The notes: generated by a model not told the origin, from the sequence alone. A stretch of DNA of 64,000 nt from Rariglobus sp041662485 (GCA_041662485.1 JBAZSJ010000006.1:62001-126000), one strand, 5' to 3'; counted from the stretch's first letter, positions 42,425 through 51,564 are shown. Numbers and translations are program-made.

Positions 42425-43208
42425 CCGCCGTTTTCTTTTTCTCGCCGTCGCGCTGCTGATCGGGCTGCCGGCTGCGCTCCATGCGCAGGCGGCCGGCGCG
42501 GCCGATCCCGCCGCCGCCGCCCCGGCGGCCGCCACCCCGTGGCGGCTCGCGGTGGACCTCGAGGGCGGCGGACAGTCCGGCTCGGCCAGCGTGGGCATGC
42601 AGATCGTCGTCGTGATGACGTTGCTCAGCATCGCCCCGTCGCTGCTCCTGCTCATGACGTCCTTCACCCGCATCGTCATCGTGCTCGGCTTCGTCCGCAC
42701 CGCGATCGGCGTGCCCAGCGCCCCGGCCAACCAGATCGTCACCGGCCTGGCGCTGTTCCTCACCCTCTTCATCATGGGCCCGACCCTGGAGCGTTCCTAC
42801 AAGGACGGAGTGCAACCCTACATGGAGGGCAAGCGCTCCACCGCCGACGCCCTCGAGGCCGCGGGCAAACCTCTGCGCGAGTTCATGCTCAAGCAGACCC
42901 GCACCCGCGACCTGGAGTTTTTCCTCCAACTCGGTCATTTTCCCCCGACCAAGGTCGACGACGTGCCTCTTCGCGTGGTCGTGCCGGCCTACGTGATCAG
43001 CGAACTCCAGACCGCCTTCCAGATGGGGTTTCTCATCTTCCTCCCCTTTCTCGTCATCGACCTGCTGGTCTCGTCCACCCTGATGGCGCTCGGCATGATG
43101 ATGATGCCGCCGGCCATCATCTCCCTGCCGTTCAAGCTGCTGCTGTTCGTGCTCGTGGACGGCTGGCATCTCGTCGTGCAAAGCCTCGTCAGCAGTTTCC
43201 ACACATGA
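42405..43208 (+). CDS. fliP: Flagellar export gate protein FliP
   Basis: This 267-residue polytopic protein builds the FliPQR export channel. A cleavable signal peptide (FLFLAVALLIGLPAALHAQA) is followed by an Ala/Pro spacer. The family blocks are VVMTLLSIAPSLLLLMTSFT, RIVIVLGFVRTAIGVPSAPA and MGFLIFLPFLVIDLLVSSTL with MMMMPPAIISLPFKLLLFVL. The ATG lies within fliO and its stop overlaps fliQ as ATGA. Confidence 0.97.
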   Translation: MIRTKISRRFLFLAVALLIGLPAALHAQAAGAADPAAAAPAAATPWRLAVDLEGGGQSGSASVGMQIVVVMTLLSIAPSLLLLMTSFTRIVIVLGFVRTAIGVPSAPANQIVTGLALFLTLFIMGPTLERSYKDGVQPYMEGKRSTADALEAAGKPLREFMLKQTRTRDLEFFLQLGHFPPTKVDDVPLRVVVPAYVISELQTAFQMGFLIFLPFLVIDLLVSSTLMALGMMMMPPAIISLPFKLLLFVLVDGWHLVVQSLVSSFHT

Positions 43209-43474
43209 ACGCCGAAGCCGCCATCGATATCTTCAAAAACCTGGTGATGTTCTCGCTCTACATCATGTCGCCGTTCCTGGGCGTGATCCTCGTGGTGGGC
43301 CTCGTCATGAGCCTGGCCCAGTCGGTGACCAGCATCCAGGAGCAGACGCTCACCTTCGTGCCCAAGCTCATCGCGGTCTCGGCCACGTTGTTGCTGCTCG
43401 CGCCCTGGACGCTCCGATTGCTCGGCGAATTCGCGGTCCAAAGCATCTCCCGCATGAGCACGATGGGGCCGTAG
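43205..43474 (+). CDS. fliQ: Flagellar export gate protein FliQ
   Basis: This 89-residue protein has two membrane helices (VMFSLYIMSPFLGVILVVGL and FVPKLIAVSATLLLLAPWTL). Between them is the conserved SLAQSVTSIQEQTLTF segment. It forms the outer part of the FliPQR gate. The ATG at 43205 overlaps the fliP stop. fliR begins 44 nt downstream. Confidence 0.96.
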   Translation: MNAEAAIDIFKNLVMFSLYIMSPFLGVILVVGLVMSLAQSVTSIQEQTLTFVPKLIAVSATLLLLAPWTLRLLGEFAVQSISRMSTMGP

Positions 43475-43518
43475 GACGCCAAACCCAAAAAGGCGGTCCT
43501 CTTCATCCGCTCCGCGCC

Positions 43519-44283
43519 ATGCCCTGGGAATCCCTCTTGATCACGATGATGGGGTCGCTGCGGGCGCTCGGCGTCGTGCTGGCGCTGCCGTCGCTGGGCG
43601 GACGGCCCCTGCCGCCGATGCTGCGGGCCGCGCTCTCGTTTTTTTTGGGCGGCCTGCTCGCCTCGGTCGCTCCGGGAGCCGGTCCGTCGATAGACCCCGC
43701 GGCCACGGGCGCGCTCGTGGTCGCCGCGTTTCACGAGGTGTTGCTCGGACTGGCGATGGGCCTGGTGATTCGCACGGCGTTGTCCACCGCCGAGCTCGCC
43801 GGACGCCTGATCGCGGGCGAAGTCGGTCTGACGGCCGCGCCCGGGTTCGATGTGCCGGTTCCCTCGCAGGAGCCGCTTCCCTCCTTCATCGGCATGTTTG
43901 GAGGACTGATGTTCTTCCTGTTGCACGCGCACGAAGGCGTGCTGGCGGCCTTCGCCCGCAGTTTCGCGCTGGCTCCGGCGGGAGCGGGCGGCCTCAACCC
44001 GCTGGCCGCCGAAACGCTGGTGCGCGCGGTGGCGGAACTGCTTGAACTGGCCCTGCGCATGGCGGCGCCCTTCATCGCGCTCAATTTTGTGATCACGCTG
44101 GGCTTCTCCATCCTGGGCCGGGCGGTGCCCAAGATGAACGTTTTCATCCTCAGCTATTCGTTGCGCTCGCTGTTCGGCTTGCTGCTGCTGGCCGGCGGGG
44201 GAACGCTTTTTGCCCGGTATCTTTCTGACATGTTCGATGTCCTGCCCTGGACGATCCTGGAACTCGTCGCCCGCCGCGGCTAG
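43519..44283 (+). CDS. fliR: Flagellar export gate protein FliR
   Basis: This 254-residue protein has about six hydrophobic segments and FliR features: FHEVLLGLAMGLVIRTALST, ELAGRLIAGEVGLTAAPGFD, and LNFVITLGFSILGRAVPKMN with VFILSYSLRSLFGLLLLAGG. It is the last gene of the first flagellar block. A hairpin repeat (44318-44337) follows in the convergent gap. In some bacteria fliR is fused to flhB; here flhB is a separate gene 877 nt away. Confidence 0.96.
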   Translation: MPWESLLITMMGSLRALGVVLALPSLGGRPLPPMLRAALSFFLGGLLASVAPGAGPSIDPAATGALVVAAFHEVLLGLAMGLVIRTALSTAELAGRLIAGEVGLTAAPGFDVPVPSQEPLPSFIGMFGGLMFFLLHAHEGVLAAFARSFALAPAGAGGLNPLAAETLVRAVAELLELALRMAAPFIALNFVITLGFSILGRAVPKMNVFILSYSLRSLFGLLLLAGGGTLFARYLSDMFDVLPWTILELVARRG

Positions 44284-44317
44284 AGAACTTCAATCCTATC
44301 CGTTTCATCCCGTGGAG

Positions 44318-44337
44318 GACGGACCTCCAGGTCCGTC
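44318..44337. repeat. Extragenic palindrome, locus B
   Basis: GACGGACC (44318-44325) and GGTCCGTC (44330-44337) form a perfect 8-bp stem with loop TCCA, preceded by GTGGAG. It belongs to the same hairpin family as loci A (25890) and C (61941) and lies between the converging fliR and response-regulator genes. No partner palindrome is clear here. Confidence 0.7.
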
Positions 44338-44401
44338 GATTGAGCGCGGTCTTCCCGGCGGACCATCGCGGCAACGCAAGGCGTGGTTCCGTGCGACCCG
44401 A

Positions 44402-44887
44402 TCAGTCCTCGGCCCTCAACATGCGTTCGATCGTTCCGAACAGGGCGCCGACCTTGTAGGGTTTGGCCAGGAATTCGACCCGTCCAAGCCGGCCCATGGT
44501 CTCCGGCAACGGCGTCCGATTGTAACCGGAGACAATGACGACAGGCACGTCCAATCCCTCCTGTCTCAAGGTGAGGGCGAGCTCCATGCCGGTCATTCCT
44601 GGCATGCTTTGATCGGTGAGGATGAGCGAAACCGCCGAAGGATCGGCCCGGAAGGCGGCCAGGCAGTCCCCGGCATTGGAATGGATGACCGTCCGGTAGC
44701 CCGCCTGGCGCAACGCCACTCCGTTGAACATGGCGATGCCGGGATCGTCGTCGACGATGGCTATCAACCGATCGGCAACGCCGGGGCCGTTCTCCGGTTC
44801 CGGGAGTCGTTGCAACCGGGGCGCCTGGGGCACGCCGGAGCCATCGGGAACAGGCATTGAACCTTCGTAGGCAGTCATCGAATGCAT
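44402..44887 (-). CDS. Single-domain response regulator (receiver only)
   Basis: This is a 161-residue protein. A ~40-residue Pro-rich N-terminus precedes a receiver domain with AIVDDDPGIAM, phospho-acceptor Asp in LILTDQSMPGMTGMELAL, the conserved Ser in VVIVSGYNRTPLP and Lys in FLAKPYKVGAL. No output domain follows. Its sequence is closer to hybrid-kinase or NtrC-type receivers than to CheY. It stands alone on the minus strand between the fliR and flhB blocks. A motility role is inferred from position only; it cannot itself be a sigma-54 activator because it lacks an AAA+ domain. Confidence 0.87.
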   Translation of the reverse strand: MHSMTAYEGSMPVPDGSGVPQAPRLQRLPEPENGPGVADRLIAIVDDDPGIAMFNGVALRQAGYRTVIHSNAGDCLAAFRADPSAVSLILTDQSMPGMTGMELALTLRQEGLDVPVVIVSGYNRTPLPETMGRLGRVEFLAKPYKVGALFGTIERMLRAED

Positions 44888-45126
44888 GGCTTCACCACGC
44901 CTTCATATGAACGAGGAGTCCACGGTGTCACGAGTTAATAAATACAATAAACCATTTCGAATACCCCTGATCACGACCGGTCCCCGCCGGCGGACAGGTT
45001 TTTCATCGGCAGTTTTTTCCGCTTCTTGAGTCCGTCGGCGGAAAAATCGCCGGAAATCATCACCCTGGATATAAAACAAACTTTAAAACTTTCATTAACA
45101 TATACTAACAAATCCAATTTTTCGTT

Positions 45127-45141
45127 TGGCAGCGGTATTGC
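45127..45141 (+). promoter_or_regulatory. Sigma-54-type -24/-12 element ahead of flhB
   Basis: TGGCAGCGGTATTGC matches TGGCACGNNNNTTGC except at two positions and keeps GG-N10-GC spacing (45128-45129, 45140-45141). The predicted start near 45153 lies 7 nt before the flhB ATG. The ~240 bp upstream (44888-45126) are AT-rich for this genome and hold no gene, which suits activator and IHF-type binding. Confidence 0.55.
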
Positions 45142-45159
45142 TTATCGAGGGTTTCACCC

Positions 45160-46281
45160 ATGTCCGATCAGGATAAAGACCAAAAAACGGAGGAACCCAC
45201 CGGAAAGCACATCCAGGAGGCGCACGAACGCGGTGAGTTCGCCCGCACCCCCGAACTCGGCGTGGTTTTTTCGCTGGCCGCCGGTTTTGCCGCCCTGACG
45301 CTGGGAGCTTCCGGCGGAGCCCGTGAAGTGGCGGAATATTCGGCGGGGCTGTTCTCCCATCTGCACACGGTGCAGTTTCACGCGGGAGAGGTTCCGCTTC
45401 CGTTGATTCTCGCCGGACGGCTGACCGGCATCGTGCTGCTGCCGATCCTCGTGGCGACGGTCGTGGCCGCGCTGCTCTCCGGCGGCCTCCAAAGCGGCTT
45501 TGAGCTGACCACCGAGACCATCGGGATAAAATTCGAGAAGCTCAACCCCGTCGCCGGCTTTGGCCGGTTGTTTTCCCAACGCGTGCTGGTCCATGGCGCG
45601 GTCGATTTTTTCAAGATGGCGATCATCGGCGGCTGCCTGTGGGTCGCGATGCGCGAACTCCTCTCCGATCCGCTCTTCACCACTCCCGTCGAGGCGGCCT
45701 ACCTGGGGGAGTTCATCCGCCGCGGCACCCTCGGACTGCTGTCCCGCCTCATCCTGATGCTCGGGGTGATCGCCGCGATCAGCTACGCCTACGAGAAATA
45801 CAAGACGCATCAGGAACTGATGATGACGCGCGAGGAGGTGAAGGAGGAGCACAAGCAGGCCGAGGGCAACACCAAGATGAAGATGGCCATCCGCCGCATG
45901 GCGCGCCGTCTCTCCCAGCGCCAGATGCTGCGCGCCGTCGCCACCGCCGACGTGGTCGTGACCAACCCCACCCACTACGCCGTCGCCCTCAAATACGAGC
46001 GCGGCGTCGACTCCGCCCCGATCGTCCTCGCCAAGGGCGAAAACGCCCTCGCCCGCCGCATCAAGGCCCTCGCCGTCGAGCACGAGGTGCCGATGGTCGA
46101 AAACCGTCCTGTCGCCCGCATGCTCCACGCCAACGCCCGGGTGGGATCGCCCATCCCCTCGGAACTCTTCCAGGCGGTCGCCGGCATCCTCGCGTTCGTG
46201 TATCGAACCCACCGTTACTACTTTTACCGCCTGCCCGGCCGCCGGGCCGCGGCCGCCTCCGGAGAGGCCGTGCTGTCATGA
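45160..46281 (+). CDS. flhB: Flagellar export switch protein FlhB
   Basis: This 373-residue protein has four membrane segments (about residues 33-50, 85-107, 146-165 and 190-210) and a cytoplasmic domain. The autocleavage motif NPTH is at 269-272 (VVVTNPTHYAVALKYERG). It switches export specificity from rod/hook to filament. Early residues DQKTEEPTGKHIQEAHERGE are the typical N-terminal FlhB signature. First gene of the second flagellar block. The flhA ATG overlaps its stop. Confidence 0.97.
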   Translation: MSDQDKDQKTEEPTGKHIQEAHERGEFARTPELGVVFSLAAGFAALTLGASGGAREVAEYSAGLFSHLHTVQFHAGEVPLPLILAGRLTGIVLLPILVATVVAALLSGGLQSGFELTTETIGIKFEKLNPVAGFGRLFSQRVLVHGAVDFFKMAIIGGCLWVAMRELLSDPLFTTPVEAAYLGEFIRRGTLGLLSRLILMLGVIAAISYAYEKYKTHQELMMTREEVKEEHKQAEGNTKMKMAIRRMARRLSQRQMLRAVATADVVVTNPTHYAVALKYERGVDSAPIVLAKGENALARRIKALAVEHEVPMVENRPVARMLHANARVGSPIPSELFQAVAGILAFVYRTHRYYFYRLPGRRAAAASGEAVLS

Positions 46282-48443
46282 GCGCCGCCGCCGCAACCGT
46301 CATGCCCGCCCACGGACAGTCGCCGCTCTTCCAGCGGCGCGCCGACATGGTGTTCACCGTGGCCTTGTTCGCCACCGTGCTGCTGCTGATCATGCCGGTG
46401 CCCATGCTGCTGCTGGACTTCCTGCTGGCGATCAGCCTCGGGTTCTCGCTGCTCGTGCTGATGGTGGTCGTCTACGTGAAGGATCCCCCGGAGTTCTCCG
46501 GCTTCCCCACCATTCTGCTCGCGTTCACCCTTTTCCGGCTGGCGCTCAACATCTGCACCACCCGGCTGATCCTGACCAAGGGCGAGGCCGGCAACGTCAT
46601 CGAGTCGTTCGGCCACTTCGTCATCCAGGGCAACTACATCGTCGGTTTTGTGGTCTTCATCATCCTGGTGCTGATCAATTTTGTCGTCATCACCAAGGGC
46701 GCGGGCCGCATCGCCGAGGTCACCGCCCGCTTCACCCTCGACGCCCTGCCCGGCAAACAGATGGCCATCGACGCCGAGCTCAACGCGGGCGTCATCGACG
46801 AGGTCACCGCCGGAGCCCGCCGCCTCAAGGTCCAAAAGGAGGCCGACTTCTACGGCGCGATGGACGGCGCCTCCAAGTTCGTGCGCGGCGAGGCCGTCGC
46901 GGGCATCCTCATCACCCTGGTCAACATCCTCGGCGGCTTCGGCATCGGCGTCCTCCAGATGGATCTCACCCTCTCCGAGGCGCTCCAAAAATTCACCCTT
47001 CTCTCGATCGGCGACGGCCTGGTCTCCCAAATCCCCGCCCTGATCGTCTCGGTGGCAGCCGGCGTGCTCGTCACCCGCGCCTCCGAAAACAGCAACCTCG
47101 GCGCCCAGATCGGCCGCCAGCTGCTCTCCTATCCCCGCGCGCTGCGGATCGTGGGCATCATGCTCGGCTGCTTCGGCCTCCTGCCCGGCATGCCGCTTCT
47201 GCCGTTCGGTCTGCTCGGCGGCCTCGCCTACTACGTGGGCCGCCAGTTTGGCCGCGGCATGCCCGACGAATTCGCCGCTCCGGCCGCCGCGCCCGCGCCC
47301 GCCGCCGGCGCGACCGCCGCCTCCGGAACCGCGTCCGGCGCGACCGCCGCCGGCCACTCGTCCATCCCCGAGGAATTCCGCCGCGTGATCGACCTCGACG
47401 TCTTCGCCATCGAAGTCGGCTACGGCCTGCTCCCCATGGCCGATGTCTCCCGCGGCGGAGACCTGATCGGCCGCATCACCGGCGTCCGCAAGACCCTCGC
47501 ACGAGAACGCGGCGTGATCGTCCCTCCCATCTCCGTCCGCGACAACCTCGAGCTCGAGTCCAACGACTACCGTTTCCTTCTGCGCGGAAAAACCCTCGGC
47601 CGCGGTGTCGTTCACGCCGGCCGCTGGATGGCCATGAACGTCAGCGGCAGCCGCGTTCCCCTGCGCGGCACGCCTTGCCGCGAACCGGTGTTCGGGCTCG
47701 ACGCCGTCTGGATCGAGGAGAGCGAACGCAAGGTCGCCGAACTCAACGGCTACACCGTTGTCGACGCCGCCTCCGTCGTCATCACCCACCTCTCGGAAGT
47801 CCTCAAGACCTCCGCGCACCTGCTCCTCGGCCGTCAGGACGTGCAGACGCTCCTCGATCACGTGAAGACCTCGCACCCCGCCCTCGTCGCCGAGCTCCTG
47901 CCCGACCTCGTCAACCTCGGGATCATCCAGCGCGTGCTGCAAAACCTGCTCCGCGAGGGCGTGCCGGTGCTCGGGCTGCCGGTCATCCTCGAAGGCATCG
48001 CCGACTTCGCCTCGACGACCAAGAACCCCGACGACCTGAGCGAACTCGTGCGCCGCCGTCTCGGCCTGTATTTTGTCGGTGAATATGAGGCCCGGCCCGG
48101 CGTGGTTCGCGCGCTCACGCTCGATCCGCGCCTGGAGCAGTCCCTCGCCGGCCGCGTGCATCGCACGCCCGGCGAAGTCGGCCTCGCTCTTGATCCGCTG
48201 CTCGGCCGCCATCTCATCGACCACCTCTCGCGCAACGTCGCCGCCCTCACCGAAAACGGCGCCCCCGCCGTGGTGGTGGTCGGCGCGGAGATCCGCCTGC
48301 CGCTGCGCCGCTTCCTCGAGCCCTCCTTCCCCCGCCTCGTCGTGCTCTCCTACCAGGAACTGCCCGCCGCCACCGAGGTGGAGAACGCCGGCATCATTCC
48401 GACTCCCGCCGGCATGAACATCCCCGTTCGCGCCGCCGCCTGA
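46278..48443 (+). CDS. flhA: Flagellar export gate protein FlhA
   Basis: This is a 721-residue protein. The N-terminal half has about eight membrane segments with the FHIPEP block: KGAGRIAEVTARFTLDALPG, KQMAIDAELNAGVIDE and DFYGAMDGASKFVRGEAVAG. An Ala/Pro/Gly-rich linker (~336-360) joins the cytoplasmic ring domain (GLDAVWIEESERK, TVVDAASVVITHLSEVLKTS, RQDVQTLLDHVK). It couples proton flow to export. The ATGA overlap with flhB fixes the start at 46278. Confidence 0.97.
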   Translation: MSAAAATVMPAHGQSPLFQRRADMVFTVALFATVLLLIMPVPMLLLDFLLAISLGFSLLVLMVVVYVKDPPEFSGFPTILLAFTLFRLALNICTTRLILTKGEAGNVIESFGHFVIQGNYIVGFVVFIILVLINFVVITKGAGRIAEVTARFTLDALPGKQMAIDAELNAGVIDEVTAGARRLKVQKEADFYGAMDGASKFVRGEAVAGILITLVNILGGFGIGVLQMDLTLSEALQKFTLLSIGDGLVSQIPALIVSVAAGVLVTRASENSNLGAQIGRQLLSYPRALRIVGIMLGCFGLLPGMPLLPFGLLGGLAYYVGRQFGRGMPDEFAAPAAAPAPAAGATAASGTASGATAAGHSSIPEEFRRVIDLDVFAIEVGYGLLPMADVSRGGDLIGRITGVRKTLARERGVIVPPISVRDNLELESNDYRFLLRGKTLGRGVVHAGRWMAMNVSGSRVPLRGTPCREPVFGLDAVWIEESERKVAELNGYTVVDAASVVITHLSEVLKTSAHLLLGRQDVQTLLDHVKTSHPALVAELLPDLVNLGIIQRVLQNLLREGVPVLGLPVILEGIADFASTTKNPDDLSELVRRRLGLYFVGEYEARPGVVRALTLDPRLEQSLAGRVHRTPGEVGLALDPLLGRHLIDHLSRNVAALTENGAPAVVVVGAEIRLPLRRFLEPSFPRLVVLSYQELPAATEVENAGIIPTPAGMNIPVRAAA

Positions 48444-48456
48444 ACCAACCCTTTCC

Positions 48457-49473
48457 ATGTCCGCCATCGCCACCCCAGAATCCGCCGCCCCGGGCACCTA
48501 CCGCTTCGAGGTCGGTTCCGCCGCCGAAGCCGTGGAGGTTATCCGGGGCCGCCTCGGTCCCGAGGCCCGCGTGCTCTCGGTCAACGGCAGTCCGCGCCGG
48601 GGGCTCGGACGTTTCTTCGGCGCACCCCGCTTTGAAGTGGTCGCGGAACTGCCCCAGCCTCCGCCTCCGCCCGCACCGGAACCCGAGCCTGCCGGCCGCG
48701 CCCCGCTCGCCCTGACCGAAGGCGCGCGCCTGCCGTTCGTGTTGCGCAAAGCAGGTTTCCCCGAACGCCTGATCGGCCGCCTCGAGTCCTCCCCGGGCTG
48801 GTCGCGCGCGCTCGGACGTCCGTTGCACGAGGCGCTCGCCGATCTTTCCCGCGACCTGCGCGCCGCCGCCCGCCCGGCCAAACCGTTGCCCGACCGCATC
48901 GCGTTTCTCGGCGCCGCCGGCGTCGGACGGACCACCGCGCTGTGCAAATGGCTTTCGCACGAGGTGTTCACCCGGGGCCGCATGGGCCGCGTGTGGCACG
49001 TGGAGTTTGAACGCCCCAACCCCGCGCCCGCGCTCGATGTTTTTTGCGAAGCCCTCGGCATCCCGGTGGAACACTACGCGCCCGGCGGCGATCCCGTCGC
49101 CCCCGGCGAATTCCTTCTAGCCGATCTGCCCGGCCTGCCCGGCGCCGGTTCCCGCGAGGCCCGAGAGCTGACCCGCTTCCTCGACCGCGAACACATCGCC
49201 GGACGCGTGCTCGTGCTCAACGCCGCCTACGACGCCGAGGCGCTCCGCTCCGCCTACGCGCGCGGTCGCGATTTCGGAGCCACCCACCTCGTCTGCACCC
49301 ACCTCGACGAGACGCCCCGCTGGGGCCGCCTCTGGGAATTTCTGCTCGAAGGCGAACTGTCGCCGCTGTTCCTCAGCACCGGCCCCGGACTCACCGGCGA
49401 ACTCGACGCCGACGTGCTCGGCCTCCTGCTCGCGCGCACCCTGCCGCTGCGGGGAGAGGAGGACCGGTCATGA
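48457..49473 (+). CDS. flhF: FlhF-like SRP-type GTPase with altered nucleotide-binding motifs
   Basis: This 338-residue protein has the FlhF layout: a variable basic/Pro-rich N-domain (~1-80), a helical N region and a G-domain. The G motifs are non-canonical. The P-loop is GAAGVGRTT (152-160) with Arg158 in place of the invariant Lys, DTAG is DLPG (223-226), and TKxD is THLD (281-284). Normal FlhF sets flagellar position and number through GTP-dependent dimerisation; this one may bind GTP weakly or not at all. It lies directly after flhA as usual, but no flhG follows. Confidence 0.82.
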   Translation: MSAIATPESAAPGTYRFEVGSAAEAVEVIRGRLGPEARVLSVNGSPRRGLGRFFGAPRFEVVAELPQPPPPPAPEPEPAGRAPLALTEGARLPFVLRKAGFPERLIGRLESSPGWSRALGRPLHEALADLSRDLRAAARPAKPLPDRIAFLGAAGVGRTTALCKWLSHEVFTRGRMGRVWHVEFERPNPAPALDVFCEALGIPVEHYAPGGDPVAPGEFLLADLPGLPGAGSREARELTRFLDREHIAGRVLVLNAAYDAEALRSAYARGRDFGATHLVCTHLDETPRWGRLWEFLLEGELSPLFLSTGPGLTGELDADVLGLLLARTLPLRGEEDRS

Positions 49474-49814
49474 GATTCGCCTTCCTGATCTCCGGCATCC
49501 TCGGCTTCGCCCTCGTCGCGATCGCCGGATACAGCGCCGACCGCCAGTCCGACCTGGTGCTGCGCGACGCCGCCGTGGCCTGCCTCGTCACCGGGATCAC
49601 CGGACGCTGGTTCTGGAGCGTGCTCGACCGCGCCTTCGCCGAGACCATGACCGCCCGCCGCGCCGCCGCCGATGCCGAAGCGGAAGCCCAGTCGGCCGCA
49701 CCGGCCAAAGGCGCCCCCTCGACTCCTCCCGCCAAACCCCTCGCAAACCCTCCCGTCAAGATTCCGCCCGTCCGCCCCGCCTCCGCATCCGCGCCCGCCG
49801 GAGCCACTCGGTAA
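49470..49814 (+). CDS. Small membrane protein of unknown function (between flhF and fliA)
   Basis: This 114-residue protein has a hydrophobic N-terminus (AFLISGILGFALVAIAGYSA, ~3-22) and a second moderately hydrophobic segment (~34-52, DAAVACLVTGITGRWFWSVL). The C-terminal ~50 residues are Ala/Pro/Lys-rich and likely disordered. It occupies the place where flhG is found in many flagellar operons, but has no ATPase motif. The ATGA overlap with flhF implies co-translation. No family is recognised. Confidence 0.75.
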   Translation: MRFAFLISGILGFALVAIAGYSADRQSDLVLRDAAVACLVTGITGRWFWSVLDRAFAETMTARRAAADAEAEAQSAAPAKGAPSTPPAKPLANPPVKIPPVRPASASAPAGATR

Positions 49815-49836
49815 CAAACCGTAACCCCCCATAGCC

Positions 49837-50652
49837 ATGAACCCTGATACTCTAGCCTGCCCCGTGTCGCCCGCGCCGACGACCGAACCCCAGGCCCACC
49901 CCGTGACGTCCTCTGCTTGGCGCGCCTACCAGTCCGCCGGCGGCACGGTGGACCAAAAGGAACTCCTCGAACGCTACCTCCCGCTCGTCCGCAACGTCGT
50001 CGACCGCCTGAAACTCACCCTGCCGGCCCATGTGGACGCCGACGATCTCTACAGCGTGGGCGTGACCGGCCTGATCGCCGCGGTGAACCGCTTCAACCCC
50101 GAGCAGCAGCACACCTTCGCCGCCTACGCCACCACCCGCATCCGCGGCGCCGTGCTCGACGAATTGCGCCGGCTCGACTGGTTCCCCCGCCGCGCCCGCG
50201 CCAAGGCCCGCAAGATCAAGACCGCCATCGCCGAGCTCGAACAACGGCACGGCCGGCCTCCCACCGACGAAGAGATCCGCGCCCAGCTCGGCCTCTCCCA
50301 CAAGGAATACGAACACTGGATGTTCGAGGTCCGCCCCATCAGCTTCATCGCCATCGACGACACCGGCGAGTCGGACGAAGGAGGCGGCAGCCGCCACGAA
50401 ATCATCGCCGACGAACAGGCCGAACCCGTTCAAAACGTCCTCGAGCGCGAGGAGCTGGGCCAACTTGTCGCTCAAAAAATCCAGGAACTGCCCGATATCC
50501 AAAGACGTGTCCTTGCGATGTATTACCACGAAAACATGCGGTTGGCGGAAATCGCGGAGGTTTTCCACCTCACCGAATCCCGCATCTGCCAGATCCACTC
50601 CCGTGCGATCCTCGTGCTGCGCGCGCAGATCGAGGTCGCCCGCAATCGCTGA
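49837..50652 (+). CDS. fliA: Flagellar sigma factor FliA (sigma-28)
   Basis: This 271-residue sigma-70-family factor has region 2 (RYLPLVRNVVDRLKLTLPAH, DLYSVGVTGLIAAVNRFNPE, ATTRIRGAVLDELRRLDWFP), region 3 (AELEQRHGRPPTDEEIRAQL) and region 4 HTH (MRLAEIAEVFHLTESRICQI). This is the FliA/WhiG class that drives late flagellar genes. No FlgM anti-sigma gene is recognisable in the window and no obvious sigma-28 promoter precedes fliC. The first ~30 residues are a Pro-rich extension. Confidence 0.95.
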   Translation: MNPDTLACPVSPAPTTEPQAHPVTSSAWRAYQSAGGTVDQKELLERYLPLVRNVVDRLKLTLPAHVDADDLYSVGVTGLIAAVNRFNPEQQHTFAAYATTRIRGAVLDELRRLDWFPRRARAKARKIKTAIAELEQRHGRPPTDEEIRAQLGLSHKEYEHWMFEVRPISFIAIDDTGESDEGGGSRHEIIADEQAEPVQNVLEREELGQLVAQKIQELPDIQRRVLAMYYHENMRLAEIAEVFHLTESRICQIHSRAILVLRAQIEVARNR

Positions 50653-50667
50653 GCGCACGCCACCACC

Positions 50668-51540
50668 ATGCTGATCATTGTCGGCGGCCTCATCGTTTTC
50701 TTTTCCATGCTCGGCGGGTTCATGCTCGCCGGCGGCAACCCGCTCGTGCTTCTGCACGTGTCGGAGTTCGTCGTGATCTTCGGCATGGCGATAGGCCTGC
50801 TCGTGATCGCCAGTCCCGTCCACATCCTCAAGGAGATCGTCGCCAAGATCAAACACGCGATGTTCGGCAAGGCGCTCAGTCGCGACCAATACGTCGATCT
50901 GATGAAGCTCCTCTACGAACTGTTCCTGCTCGGCCGCCGCAGCGGTCTCATCGCGCTTGAGGAACACGTCGCCAACCCCGCCCAAAGCACGATCTTCTCG
51001 CGCTATCCCGGGTTCCTCGCCCATCACATCCGCAAGGAATTTCTTCTCAACGCCCTCAAGCCCGTCATCGACGGCCGCATCAAACCCGACCAGCTGGAGA
51101 ACCTCATGAGCGCGGAGATCGACGCCAAGGAAGCCGAGGCCGAGCACCCCGTCCACCTCATCCAGCTCGTCGGCGATTCCATGCCCGGCATCGGCATCGT
51201 CGCCGCCGTGCTCGGCATCATCAACACCATGGCCGCCATCTCGGACGGCCCCGAGGTCGTCGGCGAACGCGTCGCCGCCGCGCTCACCGGCACCTTCCTC
51301 GGCATCTTCGCCGCCTACGGTTTCGTCAACCCCATGGCCGTGCGCATCAAGGCCAACGACGCCGCCGACATCCAATACCTGCGCTGCATCATGATCTCGG
51401 TGTCCGGCTTCGCCAAGGGCCTCGCCCCCATCGTGGCCATCGAGGTCGCCCGGCGCTCTCTCGACCACGCGGTCCAACCCGACTCGGAGGAACTCGAAAC
51501 CCTCCTCAAAGCCCTGCCGGTTCCCGGCAAGGCCTCCTGA
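50668..51540 (+). CDS. motA: Flagellar stator protein MotA
   Basis: This 290-residue protein has four membrane helices: IIVGGLIVFFSMLGGFMLAG, FVVIFGMAIGLLVIASPVHI, MPGIGIVAAVLGIINTMAAI and ALTGTFLGIFAAYGFVNPMA. The two Pro/Gly motifs of proton-type MotA lie in helices 3 and 4. The long cytoplasmic loop (~60-170) holds charged residues that meet FliG. motB follows after 24 nt, giving a complete stator pair within the flhB block. Confidence 0.96.
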   Translation: MLIIVGGLIVFFSMLGGFMLAGGNPLVLLHVSEFVVIFGMAIGLLVIASPVHILKEIVAKIKHAMFGKALSRDQYVDLMKLLYELFLLGRRSGLIALEEHVANPAQSTIFSRYPGFLAHHIRKEFLLNALKPVIDGRIKPDQLENLMSAEIDAKEAEAEHPVHLIQLVGDSMPGIGIVAAVLGIINTMAAISDGPEVVGERVAAALTGTFLGIFAAYGFVNPMAVRIKANDAADIQYLRCIMISVSGFAKGLAPIVAIEVARRSLDHAVQPDSEELETLLKALPVPGKAS

Positions 51541-51564
51541 TCGCATCCCCGGGAAACCCTCGCC

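Noticed and set aside
42405..48443. Non-flagellar type III secretion system (injectisome)
   Set aside because: The export genes lie with fliE-M, flgB-L, motAB and flagellin genes, and no secretin, needle or translocon gene is present.
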